Source: Rhodospirillales bacterium
GTDB lineage: Bacteria > Pseudomonadota > Alphaproteobacteria > Rhodospirillales > Magnetovibrionaceae
Assembly: GCA_024653965.1 (NCBI GenBank)
Contig: JANLGW010000125.1
Location: 1-37,291, forward strand
DNA length: 37,291 nucleotides
Direction of reading: 5' to 3'
How positions within the stretch are numbered: the first letter of the stretch is position 1; the number at the start of each line of letters is the position of its first letter. Positions 7,158-16,893 of this stretch are shown in pieces. Both the position numbers and the translations under genes were made by a program. The notes beneath the pieces were generated by a model that did no database searches, was not told where the DNA came from, and saw only the letters and a list, made by a program, of their open reading frames with translations.

Positions 7158-7967
7158 TCACTCGCCCGTATAATCGCCCACCGTATGCGCATGATTCAAC
7201 GGGCCGTGGCCGTGGCCGTATTTTGGCGCGGTAAGGATAGCCTCGTAGACGTAGTTGCGCGCACGCTTGACCGCCCGCGAAAGCTCCAGGCCTTGCGCCA
7301 AACCGCAGGCGATGGCCGACGCCAAGGTGCAGCCGGTGCCGTGGGTATGGTTGGTGTCGATGCGCGGGCTGGTGAACACTTGCGGGCGCGAACCATCCCG
7401 CCACAGCACATCGGTCACGGTGTTGCCCGACAGATGCCCGCCCTTCACCAATACCGCGCCGCACTTCAAGCGCGCCAGCTTGTCGCCCGCCACCGCCAAG
7501 TCTTCGACGCTTTCGATCTTGGCTCCGGTCAGGGCCTCGGCCTCCGGCACGTTGGGCGTAATCAGGTAAGCTCTGGGAAGCAGGCGATCTTTCATCGCCG
7601 CCATGGCGTCGGGCTCCAACAACGCATGACCGCCCTTGGCGACCATCACCGGGTCCAAGACCATTCGCACATCGGGGGCTAGGCGCTCCAAGGCGTCGGC
7701 CACGGCATGAATGACCGAGGCGCGGTGCAGCATGCCCAACTTGATGACGTCGGCGCCTAAGTCTTCTAAGACGACTTCGATCTGGCGGATGATAAAGGCT
7801 TCGGGCACTTCATGAATGGCATGTACACCCAAGGTATTTTGCGCCGTCAACGCGGTGATCGCGGTCATGGCGAACCCGTTCAGGGCGGTAACCGCCTTGA
7901 TGTCGGCTTGAATGCCGGCGCCGCCGCCGCTATCGGACCCGGCTATGATGAGAACACGTCCTTGCAT
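7158..7967 (-). CDS. thiD: Hydroxymethylpyrimidine/phosphomethylpyrimidine kinase
   Basis: This is 269 residues from ATG 7967. The longer frame to 8003 would overlap glmM and lacks family similarity. The enzyme phosphorylates HMP and then HMP-P to give HMP-PP for thiamine synthesis in the cytoplasm. The substrate and nucleotide loops are clear: VLIIAGSDSGGGAGIQADIKA at the N-terminus, TALTAQNTLGV, MVLDPVMVAKGGHALL, and the C-terminal anion-hole motif THGTGCTLASAIA. It follows glmM by 16 bases at the end of a long minus-strand block. No TPP-riboswitch-like element lies directly upstream, so control is probably through the operon. The partner thiE lies near 28.6 kb. Confidence 0.95.
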   Translation of the reverse strand: MQGRVLIIAGSDSGGGAGIQADIKAVTALNGFAMTAITALTAQNTLGVHAIHEVPEAFIIRQIEVVLEDLGADVIKLGMLHRASVIHAVADALERLAPDVRMVLDPVMVAKGGHALLEPDAMAAMKDRLLPRAYLITPNVPEAEALTGAKIESVEDLAVAGDKLARLKCGAVLVKGGHLSGNTVTDVLWRDGSRPQVFTSPRIDTNHTHGTGCTLASAIACGLAQGLELSRAVKRARNYVYEAILTAPKYGHGHGPLNHAHTVGDYTGE

Positions 7968-7983
7968 GAACGCAGTGTAGCGC

Positions 7984-9330
7984 TTAAGCCGCCGCGCGGC
8001 CAATAATGTTCACCAGTTCGTCCACCACGGCGGTGACCAGGGTTTCGTTTTCCCCTTCGGCCATGACGCGGATCAGCGGTTCGGTGCCCGATTTGCGGAT
8101 CAGCAGCCTGCCCGATCCTTTTAAGCGGCCTTCGGCATCGGCGATGGCTTTTTGCACGTTCGCCTGTTCCAACGGCGACGCGCCGCTATAACGCACATTT
8201 TTAAGCAATTGCGGAAAGGTATCGAACAGACGGCAGGCCTCGGACGCAGGTTTGTTCCCGGCGACCAGCACCGCCAGCACCTGTAGCGCCGCCACTAGGC
8301 CGTCGCCGGTGGTGGCGAAATCGCCCAGCACCAAATGTCCCGATTGCTCGCCGCCCACGTTGCAGCCCTGGGCGCGCATGACCTCGACCACGTAGCGATC
8401 GCCGACCGGGGTGCGCAGCAGGCCCAATTCCTGGCTTTCGAGAAACTTTTCCAACCCTAAATTCGACATCACGGTGGCCACCACCGATCCGCCGCGCAGC
8501 AAGCCGCGCCGATGCCAATCCGCGCCAATCAAACCCATCAATTGATCGCCATCGACCAGCTGGCCCTTTTCATCGCTGATCAACACGCGGTCCGCATCGC
8601 CATCCAGCGCGATGCCGATATCGGCTTTGTGCTCCAGCACCGCCCTGCGCATCGCCTCGGTGGCGGTGGAACCGCAGCCGTCGTTGATGTTTTTGCCATT
8701 GGGCGACACGCCGATCTTGACGATGTCCGCGCCCAGTTCCCACAGCACTTCAGGGGCGACCTTGTAGGCCGCGCCGTGGGCACAATCGATAACGATCTTG
8801 AGGCCGCTCAGCGACGCGCCCTTGGGAAACGTCTGTTTAACGTATTCGGTGTAGCGCCCGACCACATCGTCCAAGCGCTTGGCGCGGCCGATGTCTGCCG
8901 CAGGAGCCAAATCCGCCGCCATGTTGGTATCCATACGGGATTCAATTTCCAGTTCCACCTCGTCGGACAGTTTGTAGCCGTCGGGACCGAAAAACTTGAT
9001 GCCGTTGTCTTGAAACGGATTGTGCGAAGCCGAAATCATCACGCCAAAATCCGCGCGCAGCGAACGGGTCAGCATCGCCACGGCGGGTGTCGGCACGGGG
9101 CCGGCCAGCATTACGTCCATACCGCAAGACAGAAACCCGGCGGTGAGCGCGTTTTCCAGCATATAACCCGATAGGCGTGTGTCTTTGCCGATCACCACCC
9201 GGTGGCGGTGGTCGCCGTTCTTGAAATGCAACGCCGCCGCCTGCCCCACCATCATGGCGGTCAGGGCGGTCATGGGGTGCTGGTTGGCGGTGCCGCGGAT
9301 GCCGTCGGTGCCGAAAAGCTTACGGGTCAT
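7984..9330 (-). CDS. glmM: Phosphoglucosamine mutase
   Basis: At 448 residues this is the usual length. It converts glucosamine-6-phosphate to glucosamine-1-phosphate for UDP-GlcNAc, and so feeds peptidoglycan and lipid A synthesis. The start [16 protein letters not shown] is diagnostic. The phosphoserine loop is ISASHNP, with the catalytic Ser at residue 102. The metal loop is DGDADRVL. The sugar-specificity loop is GGEQSGH, and the phosphate-binding loop near the C-terminus is [15 protein letters not shown]. It sits between folP and thiD, as in many alphaproteobacteria. Confidence 0.97.
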   Translation of the reverse strand: MTRKLFGTDGIRGTANQHPMTALTAMMVGQAAALHFKNGDHRHRVVIGKDTRLSGYMLENALTAGFLSCGMDVMLAGPVPTPAVAMLTRSLRADFGVMISASHNPFQDNGIKFFGPDGYKLSDEVELEIESRMDTNMAADLAPAADIGRAKRLDDVVGRYTEYVKQTFPKGASLSGLKIVIDCAHGAAYKVAPEVLWELGADIVKIGVSPNGKNINDGCGSTATEAMRRAVLEHKADIGIALDGDADRVLISDEKGQLVDGDQLMGLIGADWHRRGLLRGGSVVATVMSNLGLEKFLESQELGLLRTPVGDRYVVEVMRAQGCNVGGEQSGHLVLGDFATTGDGLVAALQVLAVLVAGNKPASEACRLFDTFPQLLKNVRYSGASPLEQANVQKAIADAEGRLKGSGRLLIRKSGTEPLIRVMAEGENETLVTAVVDELVNIIGRAAA

Positions 9331-9423
9331 GGTCTCATCGATAAAAAGTTTCAGAAAAGTTACGCTCTTTGTAAATCAACTGGGCTTAAAGTGGGGTAAA
9401 TTTTGGTTACACAGGGTTTCATA

Positions 9424-9458
9424 TGCGTTTTAGGGGCGTTTTAAGAGGCGTTTTAGGC
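9424..9458. repeat. Short direct repeats after folP
   Basis: GCGTTTTA occurs three times at 11-12 base spacing (about 9425, 9436 and 9448), ending on the folP stop. Read on the folP strand this gives TAAAACGCC units directly downstream of the stop. No function is evident. The remaining glmM-folP spacer is AT-rich and probably holds the glmM promoter or leader. Confidence 0.5.
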
Positions 9459-10271
9459 GCTTTTTATCGCCGCCCACACCTTGAGCGCCTGTACCGTTTC
9501 GGCCACGTCATGCACCCGCACGATAGCTGCCCCCTGCTCCACCGCCCACAGCGCCGCCGCCAGCGAGCCGGGCAGACGCCGTTGCGGATCGGATTGCTCC
9601 GCCACTTGGCCGATGAAGCTTTTGCGCGACACCCCCAACAACAACGGCAGGCCCAAGTCTTGATAGAGGTCCAGCCGCTTGAGGATTTGCAGATTGTGCG
9701 CCGCCGTTTTGCCAAAGCCGATGCCGGGGTCTAAGGCGATGCGCGCACGATCGATGCCCACCGCCTCACACGCCGCCACGCGGGATTTGAGGTACGCCAA
9801 CACCTCGCCGGGCGCATCCGCATAAGTCGGGTTGGCCTGCATGGTGCCGGGTTCGCCTTGCATGTGCATCAAAACGATGGCCGCGTTCGAACACGATGCC
9901 ACCGCCAACGCGCCCGGCCCGCTCAACGCCGACACGTCGTTTAAGATAACCGCGCCCGCATCCAGCGCCGCCTGCATCACGTCGGCATGGCGGGTGTCGA
10001 TGGACACCTTGGCCCCGTCGCGCGCCAGACGTTCGACCACCGGCACGGTGCGGCGGATTTCTTCTTCGATGCTCACCAACGCCGCGCCGGGGCGGGTGCT
10101 CTCGCCGCCGATGTCGATGATGTCGGCGCCATCTTCGAGCATGCGATAGGCGCGCGCCAGCGCGTCGTCGAAGCGATAAGCCTCGCCCCCGTCGGAAAAA
10201 CTGTCCGGCGTGGCGTTGACGACGCCCATGACCAAGGGGCGGTTTAATGAAAGGCCTGCGAAAGTGTTCAT
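9453..10271 (-). CDS. folP: Dihydropteroate synthase
   Basis: This is 272 residues from ATG 10271. A longer frame to 10337 would run across the ftsH terminator hairpin and adds no family sequence. The enzyme joins 4-aminobenzoate to dihydropterin pyrophosphate in folate synthesis and is the sulfonamide target. Signatures seen are VMGVVNATPDSFSDGG (pterin and pyrophosphate loop), ADIIDIGGESTRPGA, VSIDTRHADVM, LDPGIGFGKT, and VSRKSFIG. The C-terminus carries VRVHDV before the last helix. It lies between ftsH and glmM. Confidence 0.96.
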   Translation of the reverse strand: MNTFAGLSLNRPLVMGVVNATPDSFSDGGEAYRFDDALARAYRMLEDGADIIDIGGESTRPGAALVSIEEEIRRTVPVVERLARDGAKVSIDTRHADVMQAALDAGAVILNDVSALSGPGALAVASCSNAAIVLMHMQGEPGTMQANPTYADAPGEVLAYLKSRVAACEAVGIDRARIALDPGIGFGKTAAHNLQILKRLDLYQDLGLPLLLGVSRKSFIGQVAEQSDPQRRLPGSLAAALWAVEQGAAIVRVHDVAETVQALKVWAAIKSA

Positions 10272-10286
10272 GTTGTCGCTCAACGC

Positions 10287-10314
10287 AAAACCCCGCCGAA
10301 TAAGATCGGCGGGG
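10287..10314 (-). terminator. Intrinsic terminator after ftsH
   Basis: On the minus strand a perfect 9-base stem CCCCGCCGA/TCGGCGGGG with a 6-base loop (plus 10291-10314) is followed by TTTT. It lies between the ftsH stop and the folP ATG. It may end most ftsH transcripts, so folP-glmM-thiD could have a separate promoter or depend on read-through. Confidence 0.7.
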
Positions 10315-10333
10315 CTTCGCGGTTTTGGGTTAA

Positions 10334-12280
10334 TCAAGCCTCAGGCACCGGCTCCGCGCCGAGGCCGGGGCTGTCTTTCTTTTCCTTGCCCTTGCCGGAG
10401 CTTGGCACCGATGTTTTGGCGCCGCCCGAAGTTGGCATGTCGTCGGGTTCGGGGCGATGCACGCCCTTGCCCGCGATCAGGTCGCGAACTTCGCTGCCCG
10501 ACAGAGTTTCGTATTCCAACAACGCCTGGGTGACGGTTTCCAGTTCATCGCGATGTTTGGTCAGGATGCGCCGGGCTTCGCCTTCGGCGGTATCGATCAA
10601 ACGCCGCACTTCCTGGTCGATCAGGTTGGCGGTGACTTCCGAAACGTTCTTGTGCTGGGTAACGCTGTGGCCCAAGAAAATTTCTTCGTCATTGTCGCTG
10701 TAACGCAACGGCCCCAGCTTTTCGGAAAAACCGAACTCGGTCACCATGCGGCGCGCCATGTTGGTGGCCTGCTGGATGTCGTTGCCGGCGCCGGTAGTGA
10801 TGTTATCCACCCCGAACACCAGTTCTTCCGCCATACGCCCGCCGAACATCATGGCGAGCTTGGATTGCAGCTGCACCCTTGAAAGCGTGTACTGATCGCG
10901 TTCGGGCAGGTTCATGGTCACGCCCAAGGCGCGGCCGCGCGGAATGATCGTGACCTTATGCAACGGGTCGCACTTGGGCATGTGAATGCCGACCAGGGCA
11001 TGCCCCGCTTCATGGTAAGCGGTGAGTTTCTTTTCTTCGTCCGTCATGACCATGGAGCGACGTTCCGCGCCCATCATGACCTTGTCCTTGGCGGCTTCGA
11101 AATCCGACATGGTGACGACCCGCTTGCCTGCGCGCGCCGCCAGCAATGCCGCTTCGTTGACCAAGTTGGCCAAGTCCGCGCCGGAGAACCCAGGCGTGCC
11201 ACGCGCGATGGTGCGCGGGTCCACATCGGGAGCCAGCGGAACTTTGCGCATGTGCACCTTGACGATCTTTTCACGGCCCAAAATGTCCGGGTTCGGCACG
11301 GTGACCTGACGGTCGAACCGACCGGGACGCAGCAGCGCCGGGTCCAAAACGTCTGGGCGGTTGGTGGCGGCGATCAAGATCACGCCTTCGTTGGACTCAA
11401 ACCCATCCATTTCCACCAGCAGCTGGTTGAGCGTCTGTTCGCGTTCGTCGTTACCGCCGCCCAAACCTGCGCCGCGATGACGTCCGACCGCGTCGATTTC
11501 ATCGATGAAGATGATGCACGGCGCGTTCTTTTTGCCCTGCTCGAACATATCGCGCACCCGCGAGGCGCCGACGCCGACGAACATTTCCACGAAGTCGGAA
11601 CCGGAAATGGTGAAGAACGGCACGTTGGCTTCGCCCGCAATGGCGCGCGCCAACAGGGTCTTGCCGGTGCCCGGAGGGCCGACCAGCAAACAGCCTTTCG
11701 GGATTTTGCCGCCGAGGCGCTGGAACTTGTGCGGGTCTTTCAGGAACTCGACGATTTCTTCCAGCTCTTGTTTGGCTTCGTCGATGCCGGCCACGTCTTC
11801 AAACGTCACGCGACCTTGTTTTTCGGTCAACAGCTTGGCCTTGGATTTGCCAAAGCCCATTGCCTTGCCGCCCGCGCCGCCCTGCATTTGTTTTAGGAAA
11901 AACACCCAGATGCCGATCAAAATCAAGAACGGCAGCATCGACACCAACATGCTGACCAGAGAGAACTGGCCTTCATCGGAGGGCGACGCCTGAATGCGCA
12001 CACTGTTTTCGCTCAGACTCTTCACTAGGCCGGGATCGTCTGGCGCAAACGTGGAGAACGTGCGCCCATCGCCCAAATGACCCGTGACGCTGACACCGCC
12101 GCCCTTGGTGGGTTTAAGCGTAACATCGCGCACTTCGCCGCCATTAACGGCGGTAAGAAATTCGGAATAAGCGAGGCTGCTCTGGACGCCCTGGGTTTGC
12201 GGACCTTGAAAAAGGTTGAAAAGCGCAAACAGCAAGAAGGCGATAATGACCCAGAAAACAATGTTTCTGCTGAAGTTCAA
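10334..12280 (-). CDS. ftsH: ATP-dependent zinc metalloprotease FtsH
   Basis: This is 648 residues. The start is a TTG at 12280 with AAGGA about eight bases upstream. FtsH is a hexameric inner-membrane AAA+ protease that degrades damaged membrane proteins and short-lived regulators such as LpxC and sigma-32. Two membrane segments flank a periplasmic domain (about residues 7-25 and 112-130). Walker A GPPGTGKT is at 201-208, Walker B is [11 protein letters not shown], and the second region of homology has [20 protein letters not shown]. The zinc motif HEAGH is near residue 425. The C-terminal tail is charged and Pro/Gly-rich. It lies downstream of tilS, a conserved order. Confidence 0.97.
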   Translation of the reverse strand: MNFSRNIVFWVIIAFLLFALFNLFQGPQTQGVQSSLAYSEFLTAVNGGEVRDVTLKPTKGGGVSVTGHLGDGRTFSTFAPDDPGLVKSLSENSVRIQASPSDEGQFSLVSMLVSMLPFLILIGIWVFFLKQMQGGAGGKAMGFGKSKAKLLTEKQGRVTFEDVAGIDEAKQELEEIVEFLKDPHKFQRLGGKIPKGCLLVGPPGTGKTLLARAIAGEANVPFFTISGSDFVEMFVGVGASRVRDMFEQGKKNAPCIIFIDEIDAVGRHRGAGLGGGNDEREQTLNQLLVEMDGFESNEGVILIAATNRPDVLDPALLRPGRFDRQVTVPNPDILGREKIVKVHMRKVPLAPDVDPRTIARGTPGFSGADLANLVNEAALLAARAGKRVVTMSDFEAAKDKVMMGAERRSMVMTDEEKKLTAYHEAGHALVGIHMPKCDPLHKVTIIPRGRALGVTMNLPERDQYTLSRVQLQSKLAMMFGGRMAEELVFGVDNITTGAGNDIQQATNMARRMVTEFGFSEKLGPLRYSDNDEEIFLGHSVTQHKNVSEVTANLIDQEVRRLIDTAEGEARRILTKHRDELETVTQALLEYETLSGSEVRDLIAGKGVHRPEPDDMPTSGGAKTSVPSSGKGKEKKDSPGLGAEPVPEA

Positions 12281-12343
12281 GGTCGTTTCCTTAACATTAT
12301 GATTGGGGGTTTCCCCCGATAAAAGCCGATATTGGGCAAAACC

Positions 12344-13480
12344 TCAACACTTCGTCTGCGCCAGCGCACTACCCAACACTTGAGATGTAAGGCGTTTACC
12401 GACCTGGGGCAAGGGCGCGCACGCAAAAAACCCGGGCTTTTTTGCCCGTAAAGGGGATTTCCGCGATGGTTCCGGCACAATGGTAAATGCCATTTTACCC
12501 CGCCGCACCACATATCCGCCCAAGGTCCGCGCCGCGCCGCCCGCGACATTTCCGCCCATCCACAAGGCCAACCGTTCCAGCTTGGCTGGGCTTGGGGCAT
12601 AGACCTGCGCACCCAAGGACCTAAGCAAGCGGCTCAAAACCCGTTCCCGCAAAGCCTGGGGCAACGCTTGAAAGGCAGCCCGATCCACATCGAAGCCCCC
12701 CTCAAAACCGTGATCCAAGTGCGGTTCAACCGCCGCCGCCTCAAACGCGCTCGCGGCGCGATCCAAAATTTCCGTCACCCGCCCCGCCGCCCGCGCCGCA
12801 CCGGCCAGACGCTCCGGCGTCACGCCCTCATCTTGCAATTTTGCAATCAAAGCGCGGGTGCGGACCCGTTCAAACGCACAATTTAAGTTGGAGGGATCTT
12901 CCACCCATTTCTGCCCCCGTTGATCGAGCATGGCGACCAAACGGGTTTTAGGCACCGCCAGCAACGGGCGGCACAGCCAAATACCATACCGTTCGCGCTT
13001 TGACGCCATTGCCGCAAGGCCGAACAGCGTGCTGGCGCGCTTTAAGCGCATCACGAAGGTTTCGGCCTGATCGCCTAAATGATGGGCGACAAACAACTGC
13101 CGGACCCCATGGGCGCGGCACCAACCTGCCATCAGGCCGTAACGGGCATCACGCGCACGCGCCTGCATGCCCGGCATACCGGCATTTCCACCCTGCCAAT
13201 TTAAAATGTGGTGTTCAACGCCTGCATCCCGCAACCATGAAGCCACCTGCAGGGCTTCGGTTTTGGACCCCGCCCGCAGGCCGTGATCGACGGTCAGGGC
13301 GACGATTTCGCAGTCCCGCGCCGCTGCCCAATCGGCCAACAACAAGGTCAGGGCCAGACTGTCCGCGCCGCCGGACACCGCTACCGCCACACGCTCGGCG
13401 GGCTTAACGTCAAACGAAACCATCAGCCGTTCGAACTCGGCGGCGGCGATGGCTTCAAATCGACGTTCCCGATCGGGCAT
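12344..13480 (-). CDS. tilS: tRNA(Ile)-lysidine synthetase
   Basis: This is 378 residues from ATG 13480; a TTG two codons upstream is the alternative. It converts C34 of tRNA-Ile(CAU) to lysidine so that the tRNA reads AUA, and it is essential. The PP-loop SGGADS near residue 40 binds ATP. VDHGLR, the HHLGDQAET motif and the R/K-rich segment RPLLAVPKTRLV are all typical. The C-terminal part is shorter and less conserved than in E. coli. The gene starts a few bases after cpoB stops and precedes ftsH. Confidence 0.95.
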   Translation of the reverse strand: MPDRERRFEAIAAAEFERLMVSFDVKPAERVAVAVSGGADSLALTLLLADWAAARDCEIVALTVDHGLRAGSKTEALQVASWLRDAGVEHHILNWQGGNAGMPGMQARARDARYGLMAGWCRAHGVRQLFVAHHLGDQAETFVMRLKRASTLFGLAAMASKRERYGIWLCRPLLAVPKTRLVAMLDQRGQKWVEDPSNLNCAFERVRTRALIAKLQDEGVTPERLAGAARAAGRVTEILDRAASAFEAAAVEPHLDHGFEGGFDVDRAAFQALPQALRERVLSRLLRSLGAQVYAPSPAKLERLALWMGGNVAGGAARTLGGYVVRRGKMAFTIVPEPSRKSPLRAKKPGFFACAPLPQVGKRLTSQVLGSALAQTKC

Positions 13481-13489
13481 GGACAAATC

Positions 13490-14578
13490 TCATTTGCAGC
13501 CGACGCGCTTGCTCTCGCGGGTCAATGCCTGTTCAAGTTCGGGTTTAAGCGGCGAGAATTCTTTGCGCACCTTGGCAAAGGTGGCGCAGGCTTCGGAAGT
13601 TTTTTCCAATTCCGCCATGGACATGCCCAGCTTCAACAAGGAGTCCGCAGCCTTCGGACCTTTGGGAGCCTTTTGATAGGCCTCGAAAAACGCCTGGGCA
13701 GATTCCTTAAAGCGCTTACGCACGTAATACGTTTCCGCCAGCCAATAGCGTGCATTGTTCGCCAAGTCATCCTTGCCGTGGGCGTCGAGGAAAACCTTAA
13801 ATGCGAGTTCGGCTTCGTCGTAACGCGCCTGGCGGGTCAGGTCGAAAGCGAAGCGATACTGATCTTGCACGCTGCCTGCGGGCAGGGCGGAAACCTTGGC
13901 GCCTTCTGCAGATTCGGCCCTGGGCGCAGCCTTACCGTCCTTGTTGACAATCGCATCCAGTTTATTTTTGGGCATGGAGCCCAACACATTGGTCTCTTCC
14001 GACGATGGCACGTAGGTGCCGTCCTTGCTCACGGTGCCTTGCGCCACAGCGCTTGGGTCGTCCACCGGGGGCATTGCGCCCTCTTTGGACACGCCTTGCG
14101 TGGCGGGTGCGGCAGAGGGCGTCGGCGCACTGTCCGGGCTCCCCCCTTCCAATCGGGCGAGACGGTAATCCAAATCCACCATCAATTTATCTAATTTTTG
14201 GGCCACCTGATCGATACGAAACGACAGGCTCTCGGATTGGCCAGTGGCATCGCGCACTTCAGCCTCCAGGGCGTCCAAACGCACCATCACGCGCGACAAC
14301 ATGCCTTCGTTATCATTGAACTCAACAGACTGCGCCCCGCCCGAAACAGGCGCCTTAGACACCGACGCCGCAGAAGCCGAGGACGGCGCAGCCCCGCCGG
14401 GGTTGCGTGCAATTTGCTGATTGAGGGTGCGGATATCGCGTTCCAAACGGTCGATGCGATCCATCAGGGGGCCTGAATTTTGGGCATCCTGGGCAAAAAC
14501 GTGTTGAGGTAAAAACACCGCAACAGCCCAGGTCAAAACAACCCAAGCCAAGGCTAAACTCATTTTATTGACCGTCAT
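13490..14578 (-). CDS. cpoB: Tol-Pal system protein CpoB/YbgF
   Basis: This is a 362-residue periplasmic protein. An N-terminal signal peptide ends near HVFAQDA. A coiled-coil segment with MDRIDRLERDIRTLNQQIARN follows, and then a second helix pair (MLSRVMVRLDALEAEV). A low-complexity Ala/Pro/Ser linker occupies about residues 150-235. The C-terminal roughly 120 residues are TPR repeats (YRFAFDLTRQARYDEAELAF, NNARYWLAETYYV, ADSLLKLGMSMAEL). CpoB links the Tol machine to peptidoglycan synthases at the septum. It sits downstream of pal. A methionine five codons in is an alternative start. Confidence 0.93.
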   Translation of the reverse strand: MTVNKMSLALAWVVLTWAVAVFLPQHVFAQDAQNSGPLMDRIDRLERDIRTLNQQIARNPGGAAPSSASAASVSKAPVSGGAQSVEFNDNEGMLSRVMVRLDALEAEVRDATGQSESLSFRIDQVAQKLDKLMVDLDYRLARLEGGSPDSAPTPSAAPATQGVSKEGAMPPVDDPSAVAQGTVSKDGTYVPSSEETNVLGSMPKNKLDAIVNKDGKAAPRAESAEGAKVSALPAGSVQDQYRFAFDLTRQARYDEAELAFKVFLDAHGKDDLANNARYWLAETYYVRKRFKESAQAFFEAYQKAPKGPKAADSLLKLGMSMAELEKTSEACATFAKVRKEFSPLKPELEQALTRESKRVGCK

Positions 14579-14650
14579 GCGCTTGATCCGTCTTGTTTGT
14601 TTCGGGTGCTCATCATCCCAAAACGAATGACTAAAGGCCCCAATTTAAGA

Positions 14651-14682
14651 CCCAATTAATTTAAGGCCCAATTAATTTAAGG
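14651..14682. repeat. Exact 16-base tandem duplication
   Basis: CCCAATTAATTTAAGG occurs twice back to back, preceded by a partial copy (CCCAATTTAAGA at about 14639-14650). Each unit contains AATTAATT. It lies upstream of cpoB on the coding strand, where it could contribute promoter-like AT-rich sequence. Confidence 0.9.
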
Positions 14683-14790
14683 AACTGTGCGTCGCCAATC
14701 CGGCAAAATTAGGGCCGAAACACCGTTAACGCAAATCTCAGTGAGTAGGAACCCAGGCTGGGGGTAAAAACCCTGGCGGGTAAAACAGTA

Positions 14791-14832
14791 AGGCGCCTGT
14801 CCCAGCGCCGAATTCGGACAGGACAGACGCCT
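14791..14832 (-). terminator. Hairpin downstream of pal, possible terminator
   Basis: AGGCGCCTGTCC (14791-14802) pairs with GGACAGACGCCT (14821-14832) with one wobble, giving a 12-base stem. On the minus strand it is followed by TACTGTTTTAC, so the T tract is weak. It probably attenuates or ends pal transcription, or stabilises its 3' end. Confidence 0.55.
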
Positions 14833-14870
14833 CACACGTTTAGACGCGGGCTATAAAGACCGCGCTAAAA

Positions 14871-15335
14871 TTAACGGACCATCGTAACCGCACGACGGTT
14901 CGCGGCCCAGGCAGTTTCGTCAGAACCCGGATTTTCCGGACGCTCTTTGCCATAGGAAATGGTCGCCATACGGTTAGCCGAAACGCCGAGAGACGTCAGG
15001 TAATCGTATACGGCATTCGCACGACGATGGCCCAGTGCAAGGTTGTACTCGCGGGTGCCACGTTCGTCGCAATGACCTTCGATGACGACCTTAACATTGC
15101 TGTTCGTCTTCATCCATGCAGCCTGCTTTTGCAGGGTTGCACGGGCTTCAGGCGTCAAGTCGTAACAATCGAAGCAAAACTGAACACGGTCGCCAACATT
15201 GGCAACCAGATCCGCCTGGCTACCCGGGCCGGTGTACGTACCATCACCAGCGCCCGAACCAGACTCAGTCGTCGGCGTGGCGCAAGCAGCGACCAGAGCC
15301 ACGACGGCAACCAAACTTAGAATTTTAAAACGCAT
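14871..15335 (-). CDS. pal: Peptidoglycan-associated lipoprotein Pal
   Basis: This is 154 residues with AGGAG six bases before the ATG. The signal peptide ends in LVAAC, so Cys18 is lipidated and anchors the protein in the outer membrane. The OmpA-like domain covers about residues 48-154: RVQFCFDCYDLTPEARATLQKQA, VVIEGHCDERGTREYNLALGHRRANAV with the conserved diaminopimelate-binding Asp and Arg, and a YGKERPENPG segment. Pal binds peptidoglycan and TolB to tether and constrict the outer membrane at division. It follows tolB after a 196-base spacer and may have its own promoter there. Confidence 0.97.
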   Translation of the reverse strand: MRFKILSLVAVVALVAACATPTTESGSGAGDGTYTGPGSQADLVANVGDRVQFCFDCYDLTPEARATLQKQAAWMKTNSNVKVVIEGHCDERGTREYNLALGHRRANAVYDYLTSLGVSANRMATISYGKERPENPGSDETAWAANRRAVTMVR

Positions 15336-15531
15336 AGAAATCTCCTATTCACTCGTCCACATGACTCATCATGGGACTCTCGTGATGTTCAGGACATCCG
15401 CCGCAAGTATGATCAATACCCACGTCAGACGTCCAATTCCATAACCCAAAACAGACCCAGCTCCCTAATCCAGGACATACTGTCCCCTGGAATTATTGAG
15501 TTTTTCCAGCTGGGACTATATGCCGTTACCG

Positions 15532-16893
15532 CTAAGGAATCAAGGGGGACCAAGCAGGATCTGATGCATCCAGGGGTGTAACGACTTCTCGTTCGTTATT
15601 TCCCGTGAAATCGATGGAGAAAATCCGGGTTCTCCCGCCCTTTCCCTGCTTATCATTGCGGTCTTGACGGAAATACATCAAAACGCGCCCGTTGGGTGCC
15701 CAAGTGGGCGCTTCGACTAGGAAACCCTGGGTTAGCAGGCGTTCGCCGGAGCCATCGGGACGCATCACGCCGATGTAAAACGTGCCTTTATGCATGCGCG
15801 TAAAGCCGATCCAATCGCCGCGCGGCGACCAAACGGGCGTGGCATACCGCCCATCGCCGAAGCTGATGCGCTTCACGTCGCCGCCGTTTTTATTCATCGA
15901 ATATAACTGCTGCGTGCCGGAACGGTCGGAGTTAAAGACGATATATTGGCCATCCGGTGAGAAACTGGGCGACGTATCGATGGCGCTGTGTTTGGTCAAT
16001 TGGCGCACATCGCGGGTGGCAAGATCCAGGGTGTAAATTTCGGAATTGCCATTTTTGCTCATGGAAAAGATCACCGATTTACCATCGGGCGAAAAACGCG
16101 GGGCGAAGGTCATACCGGGAAAATCGCCGAGCGCTTCCTGACGGCCACTGTCGATGTTGAAGATATAGACGCGCGGCACACCCTTGTAATAACTGAGGTA
16201 GGTAATTTCCTGCAACGTCGGCGAGAAACGCGGGGTCAACACCAGATCACGCCCGTCGGTAAGGAAACGATGGTTCTCGCCGTCTTGATCCATGATCGCC
16301 AGACGTTTAACGCGCGCCACCTTAGAACCTGATTCAGCGATATAAACGATCCGCGTATCGAAATAACCTTCTTCACCGGTAATGCGTTTGTAAATGGCGT
16401 CGGACACAATATGCGCCACGCGCCGCCAGTTGTTGGGCACGGTGAAATAGGCCAACCCCACCATCTGTTTTTCACTGAGCACATCCCACAGGCGAAACTC
16501 GACACGCAACCGACCATCCGTGGTCATTTCCACGCGCCCCTGCACCAACGCCTGGGCGTTGATGATGCGCCAGTCGCCGAAACGCGGCAGCACGTTCAGG
16601 CTTTCCCCCGTCTGAATGAAGGCCTTTTTATCAATCGGTGCGAACAATCCGGAACGTTCCAAATCGGCGGCGACGACACGCGCAATGTCTGCGCCGAATT
16701 GCTTCTCGCTCGCCCCCGCACCGTAAAAGTCCGTCACCGCAAGAGGCATCGGCTCGACCACGCCACGGGTGATGTCGATGGTAAGCTCTGCGTGCGCATC
16801 CGTATGCCAAAAAGCAACGGACAGCATGACCAGTGCCGAAAACAAACAAGCAAACGGGCGGGCAAACGGGCGGGCAAACAGCGACTGTGTCAT
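15532..16893 (-). CDS. tolB: Tol-Pal translocation protein TolB
   Basis: This is a 453-residue periplasmic protein. The signal peptide has a small repeated RPFARPFA segment and ends near HTDAHA. The N-terminal domain (about residues 35-170) precedes a six-bladed beta-propeller. The propeller blades are marked by repeated FSPDG-type motifs: [51 protein letters not shown] and [14 protein letters not shown]. TolB docks onto Pal and is released by TolA. Its ATG overlaps the tolA stop as ATGA, so translation is coupled. Confidence 0.97.
   Translation of the reverse strand: MTQSLFARPFARPFACLFSALVMLSVAFWHTDAHAELTIDITRGVVEPMPLAVTDFYGAGASEKQFGADIARVVAADLERSGLFAPIDKKAFIQTGESLNVLPRFGDWRIINAQALVQGRVEMTTDGRLRVEFRLWDVLSEKQMVGLAYFTVPNNWRRVAHIVSDAIYKRITGEEGYFDTRIVYIAESGSKVARVKRLAIMDQDGENHRFLTDGRDLVLTPRFSPTLQEITYLSYYKGVPRVYIFNIDSGRQEALGDFPGMTFAPRFSPDGKSVIFSMSKNGNSEIYTLDLATRDVRQLTKHSAIDTSPSFSPDGQYIVFNSDRSGTQQLYSMNKNGGDVKRISFGDGRYATPVWSPRGDWIGFTRMHKGTFYIGVMRPDGSGERLLTQGFLVEAPTWAPNGRVLMYFRQDRNDKQGKGGRTRIFSIDFTGNNEREVVTPLDASDPAWSPLIP

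Larger units (their letters stand above)
14579..14870. other. pal-cpoB spacer with tandem repeat and hairpins
   Basis: This 292-base spacer has no gene. It contains an exact 16-base tandem repeat (14651-14682) with a shorter partial copy before it. A terminator-like hairpin lies at 14791-14832, and a weaker CCAGG/CCTGG pairing at about 14752-14776. The spacing and hairpins suggest that pal and cpoB are partly uncoupled in this organism. Confidence 0.6.
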
